In this document: positions 41,428-43,559 of the stretch, in pieces
Numbering within the stretch: the first letter of the stretch is position 1
How the letters are laid out: each line of letters opens with the position of its first letter
Notes under the pieces: generated by a model
Database searches by the model: none
What the model saw: the letters and a program-made list of their open reading frames with translations, nothing else
What the model was told of the DNA's origin: nothing
Program-made: the position numbers and the translations under genes
NCBI GenBank assembly: GCA_033763735.1
Contig: JANRJY010000074.1
Span: forward strand, 1-43,559
DNA length: 43,559 nucleotides
From: JANRJY01 sp033763735
Lineage (GTDB): Bacteria > Bacteroidota > Bacteroidia > Cytophagales > UBA9547
Direction of reading: 5' to 3'

Positions 41428-43251
41428 ATGACTACACAAGAAGTAGAGTTTGATTGGACCAAGTTAGGTCAAAAAGGTTTCGGTTCCGGATACACAACCG
41501 AAGAACTTGAAAACATGAATAAGTTGTATGATACAGCTTTTAATCAAGTAACTGAAAAACAAGTAATTAAAGGAATAATCGTTGGAATTACGGATCGAGA
41601 TGTAATTCTTAACATTGGATATAAATCAGATGGTCTAGTAGCGCTAGCTGAATTTAGAGATAGCCCTGATATTAAAGTAGGTGACGAAATAGATGTATAC
41701 GTTGAAAATCAAGAAGACAAAGATGGCCAATTGATCCTTTCTCGTAAAAAAGCTAAATTAGTAAGAGCTTGGAAACAAATTGAAGAAGCGTTAGCTAACG
41801 ATACAATTATCGAAGGTTTTGTAAAACGCAGAACTAAAGGAGGTTTGATTGTCGATATTTTTAGTGTTGAAGCATTTTTACCGGGATCTCAAATAGATGT
41901 TAAACCTATTAGAGATTTCGATATTTATGTGAATAAAAAAATGGAGGTAAAAGTGGTGAAAATCAACTATACCAATGACAACGTTGTGGTTTCACACAAA
42001 GTATTGATTGAAAAAGACCTTGAAGCACAAAAATTAGGCATCATCAATAACCTTGAAAAAGGTCAAATACTTGAAGGAACCGTCAAAAACATTACCAATT
42101 TTGGTGTGTTCATCGATCTTGGAGGCGTGGATGGCTTGTTGCATATCACTGACATCTCATGGGGAAGAATTAATCATCCGGAAGAAATGCTTAAACTTGA
42201 TCAAAAAGTTCAAGTTTGTGTACTTGATTTTGATGATGAGAAAAAGCGTATATCATTAGGTATGAAGCAGTTGACTGCTCATCCTTGGGATGCATTACCA
42301 GCTGATACTGAAGTTGGATCAAGAGTTAAAGGTAAAATTGTAAATATTGCTGATTACGGAGCATTCCTGGAAATTCTACCTGGAGTTGAAGGATTGATTC
42401 ACGTATCTGAAATGTCATGGTCACAACATTTGAAAAATCCAGCTGATTTCTTGAAAATCGGTGATGAGTTAGAAACTGTTGTTCTTACTATTGACAGAGA
42501 TGAAAGAAAAATGTCATTAGGATTAAAACAATTAACACAAGATCCTTGGGCGCAACAAGATTTATTGGCCAAATATACGATTGGAACCAAACATACCGGA
42601 ACTGTTCGTAACTTAACCAATTTTGGATTGTTTATTGAACTTGAAGAAGGAATCGATGGACTAGTTCACGTTTCTGACTTATCATGGACCAAAAAAATCA
42701 AACATCCATCAGAAATGGTGAAAGTGGGTGATACTTTAGAGGTTGTAGTTCTTGAAATTGATCCAGAAAACAAAAGATTAGCATTAAGCCACAAACACTT
42801 AGAAGAAAATCCTTGGGATACTTTTGAGTCAATCTTTGCTGAAGGAACACAACATAAAGGTACCATTATTTCTAAAAATGATAAAGGTGCAAGTGTTGAG
42901 TTGCCATACGGTATTGAAGGTTACGCCATGTTCAAACAACTTACCAAAGAAGATGGTACTGTTGCAGAACAAGGAGAAAGTTTGTATTTCCAAGTGCTTG
43001 AATTTTCAAAAGAAGACAAACGAATTCTTTTGTCGCATACAAGAACATACCAAAGTGCAAAAAAATCTTCAGGTTCGGCTAGTAACGAAACTGAACAAGA
43101 AGAAAGAAATTCCAAAAAGAAATCTTCTTCCAAAAAGGATAAAGAAAGTAAGTCTGAAAGCAAGGACACTTTCGGAGATTTAGAAGCGTTGTCGTCATTG
43201 AAAGATCAAATGAATGACAATGCATCAGGAAAGTCAAAAAAGTCAAAATAA
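41428..43251 (+). CDS. rpsA: 30S ribosomal protein S1
   Basis: S1, about 607 residues from the ATG at 41428 (MTTQEVEFDW); an in-frame ATG at 41395 adds 11 residues of odd composition and is less likely. It consists of about six S1/OB-fold RNA-binding domains, best seen in the repeats ILEGTVKNITNFGVFIDLGGVDGLLHITDISW, GKIVNIADYGAFLEIL...VSEMSW and TVRNLTNFGLFIELEEGIDGLVHVSDLSW type segments, each ended by a KRISLGMKQL or KMSLGLKQL-like strand. A Ser/Lys/Glu-rich disordered tail of about 60 residues ends it. S1 recruits mRNA to the 30S subunit. Confidence 0.95.
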   Translation: MTTQEVEFDWTKLGQKGFGSGYTTEELENMNKLYDTAFNQVTEKQVIKGIIVGITDRDVILNIGYKSDGLVALAEFRDSPDIKVGDEIDVYVENQEDKDGQLILSRKKAKLVRAWKQIEEALANDTIIEGFVKRRTKGGLIVDIFSVEAFLPGSQIDVKPIRDFDIYVNKKMEVKVVKINYTNDNVVVSHKVLIEKDLEAQKLGIINNLEKGQILEGTVKNITNFGVFIDLGGVDGLLHITDISWGRINHPEEMLKLDQKVQVCVLDFDDEKKRISLGMKQLTAHPWDALPADTEVGSRVKGKIVNIADYGAFLEILPGVEGLIHVSEMSWSQHLKNPADFLKIGDELETVVLTIDRDERKMSLGLKQLTQDPWAQQDLLAKYTIGTKHTGTVRNLTNFGLFIELEEGIDGLVHVSDLSWTKKIKHPSEMVKVGDTLEVVVLEIDPENKRLALSHKHLEENPWDTFESIFAEGTQHKGTIISKNDKGASVELPYGIEGYAMFKQLTKEDGTVAEQGESLYFQVLEFSKEDKRILLSHTRTYQSAKKSSGSASNETEQEERNSKKKSSSKKDKESKSESKDTFGDLEALSSLKDQMNDNASGKSKKSK

Positions 43252-43265
43252 TCTGATTTTGATAA

Positions 43266-43303
43266 GAAATAGAAGCATTTGATTTTCATTTGCTTCTTTA
43301 TTT
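43266..43303 (+). terminator. probable terminator after rpsA
   Basis: AGAAGCA (43271-43277) pairs with TGCTTCT (43291-43297), with further A-T pairs outside, then a TTATTT tail. It lies directly before tRNA-Cys. Confidence 0.6.
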
Positions 43304-43305
43304 AG

Positions 43306-43376
43306 GGTCGCGTGGCCGAGAGGCTAGGCAGAGCTCTGCAAAAGCTTCCACGGCAGTTCGAATCTGCCCGCGACCT
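43306..43376 (+). tRNA. tRNA-Cys (GCA)
   Basis: A 71-nt cloverleaf. The acceptor stem GGTCGCG (43306-43312) pairs with CGCGACC (43369-43375), followed by discriminator T, as usual for Cys. The D arm is GCC/GGC, the anticodon stem GAGCT/AGCTT, the loop CTGCAAA with anticodon GCA, and the T arm GGCAG-TTCGAAT-CTGCC. CCA is not encoded. Confidence 0.97.
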
Positions 43377-43396
43377 CTAAAAAAAATGAAAAAAAA

Positions 43397-43428
43397 TTTG
43401 CAAAGAATAGAGTAAAGTCTACCTTTGC
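43397..43428 (+). promoter_or_regulatory. strong promoter reading out of the right edge
   Basis: TTTG (43397-43400), exactly 19 nt, TAccTTTG (43420-43427) then C: a full match to the Bacteroidota consensus, the best in this window. The RNA would begin near 43433. No start codon with a convincing frame appears before 43559, so the leader is at least about 125 nt, or the gene lies beyond the window. Confidence 0.85.
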
Positions 43429-43559
43429 ACTCCCATTTTACGAACGAGTAAATAGAGGAATAAAAAAGAATGAATAATGAATAATTATTAATGATTAATT
43501 GAGGAACAAAATCTTAATTAAAAGTTAACAAAAAAGTCAAAAAGATTCTGATTTATCAT

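Overview
The window is AT-rich chromosomal DNA from a free-living, probably aerobic and pigmented member of the Bacteroidota. Several independent signs point there: type IX secretion (T9SS) and gliding-type genes (a CHU_C/type B sorting-domain protein, a PorE-like OmpA lipoprotein, a GldJ-like lipoprotein), TAnnTTTG promoter boxes with a TTTG/TTTT element 19 nt upstream, a fused branched-chain 2-oxoacid dehydrogenase E1, a DUF5618 protein, and a carotenoid gene set of the saproxanthin/flexixanthin type. A finer placement (Chitinophagales/Saprospirales-like) is only a guess. No rRNA, CRISPR array, transposase, phage or plasmid gene is visible.

Layout. 1-310: simple-sequence tract, no gene. 312-5118 (minus): secreted pirin, a strongly basic repeat protein whose signal peptide lies in another frame across an A10 run, a small lipoprotein, and fused 2-oxoacid dehydrogenase E1. 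5206-16366: GT9 glycosyltransferase, FMN reductase, DUF58 protein, large T9SS-sorted Ig/fibronectin-like protein, rplS, cinA, accD, class II aldolase, PorE-like protein. 16500-23577: recQ, gldJ-like, mutS, DUF5618, DUF485. 23697-27061 (minus): a DtxR/MntR-type repressor with a good DtxR-like operator, overlapping a gene that fuses a Zn/Mn solute-binding protein to its ABC ATPase; then a GT4 glycosyltransferase.

27235-36598 (plus) is the metabolic centrepiece: two adjacent carotenoid blocks. Block 1 (crtD-like desaturase, acyltransferase, CruC-like GT2, CruF-like hydratase) has overlapping or abutting genes and would hydroxylate, desaturate, glycosylate and acylate an acyclic end. Block 2 (crtI, crtB, a secreted unknown, idi, crtZ, fused CrtYc-CrtYd lycopene cyclase) makes the backbone and the hydroxylated beta ring. 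Together they predict a monocyclic saproxanthin-like carotenoid carried as an acylated glycoside. A GGPP synthase (crtE) and a ketolase (crtW) are not in the window.

36673-43559: a secreted unknown protein whose 3' end runs into palindromic repeats, about 550 bp of repeat-rich intergenic DNA, thrB, thrC, greA, rpsA, tRNA-Cys, and a strong promoter firing out of the right edge.

The most interesting points are the frame-split repeat-protein gene with an apparent AUU start (1548-2895), the solute-binding/ATPase fusion with no permease beside it, the DtxR-like operator inside the repressor's own promoter, the carotenoid glycoside-ester cluster with a direct-repeat candidate operator, a family of dispersed palindromic repeats (one possible copy encoding a signal peptide), and a terminator-like hairpin in the greA leader.
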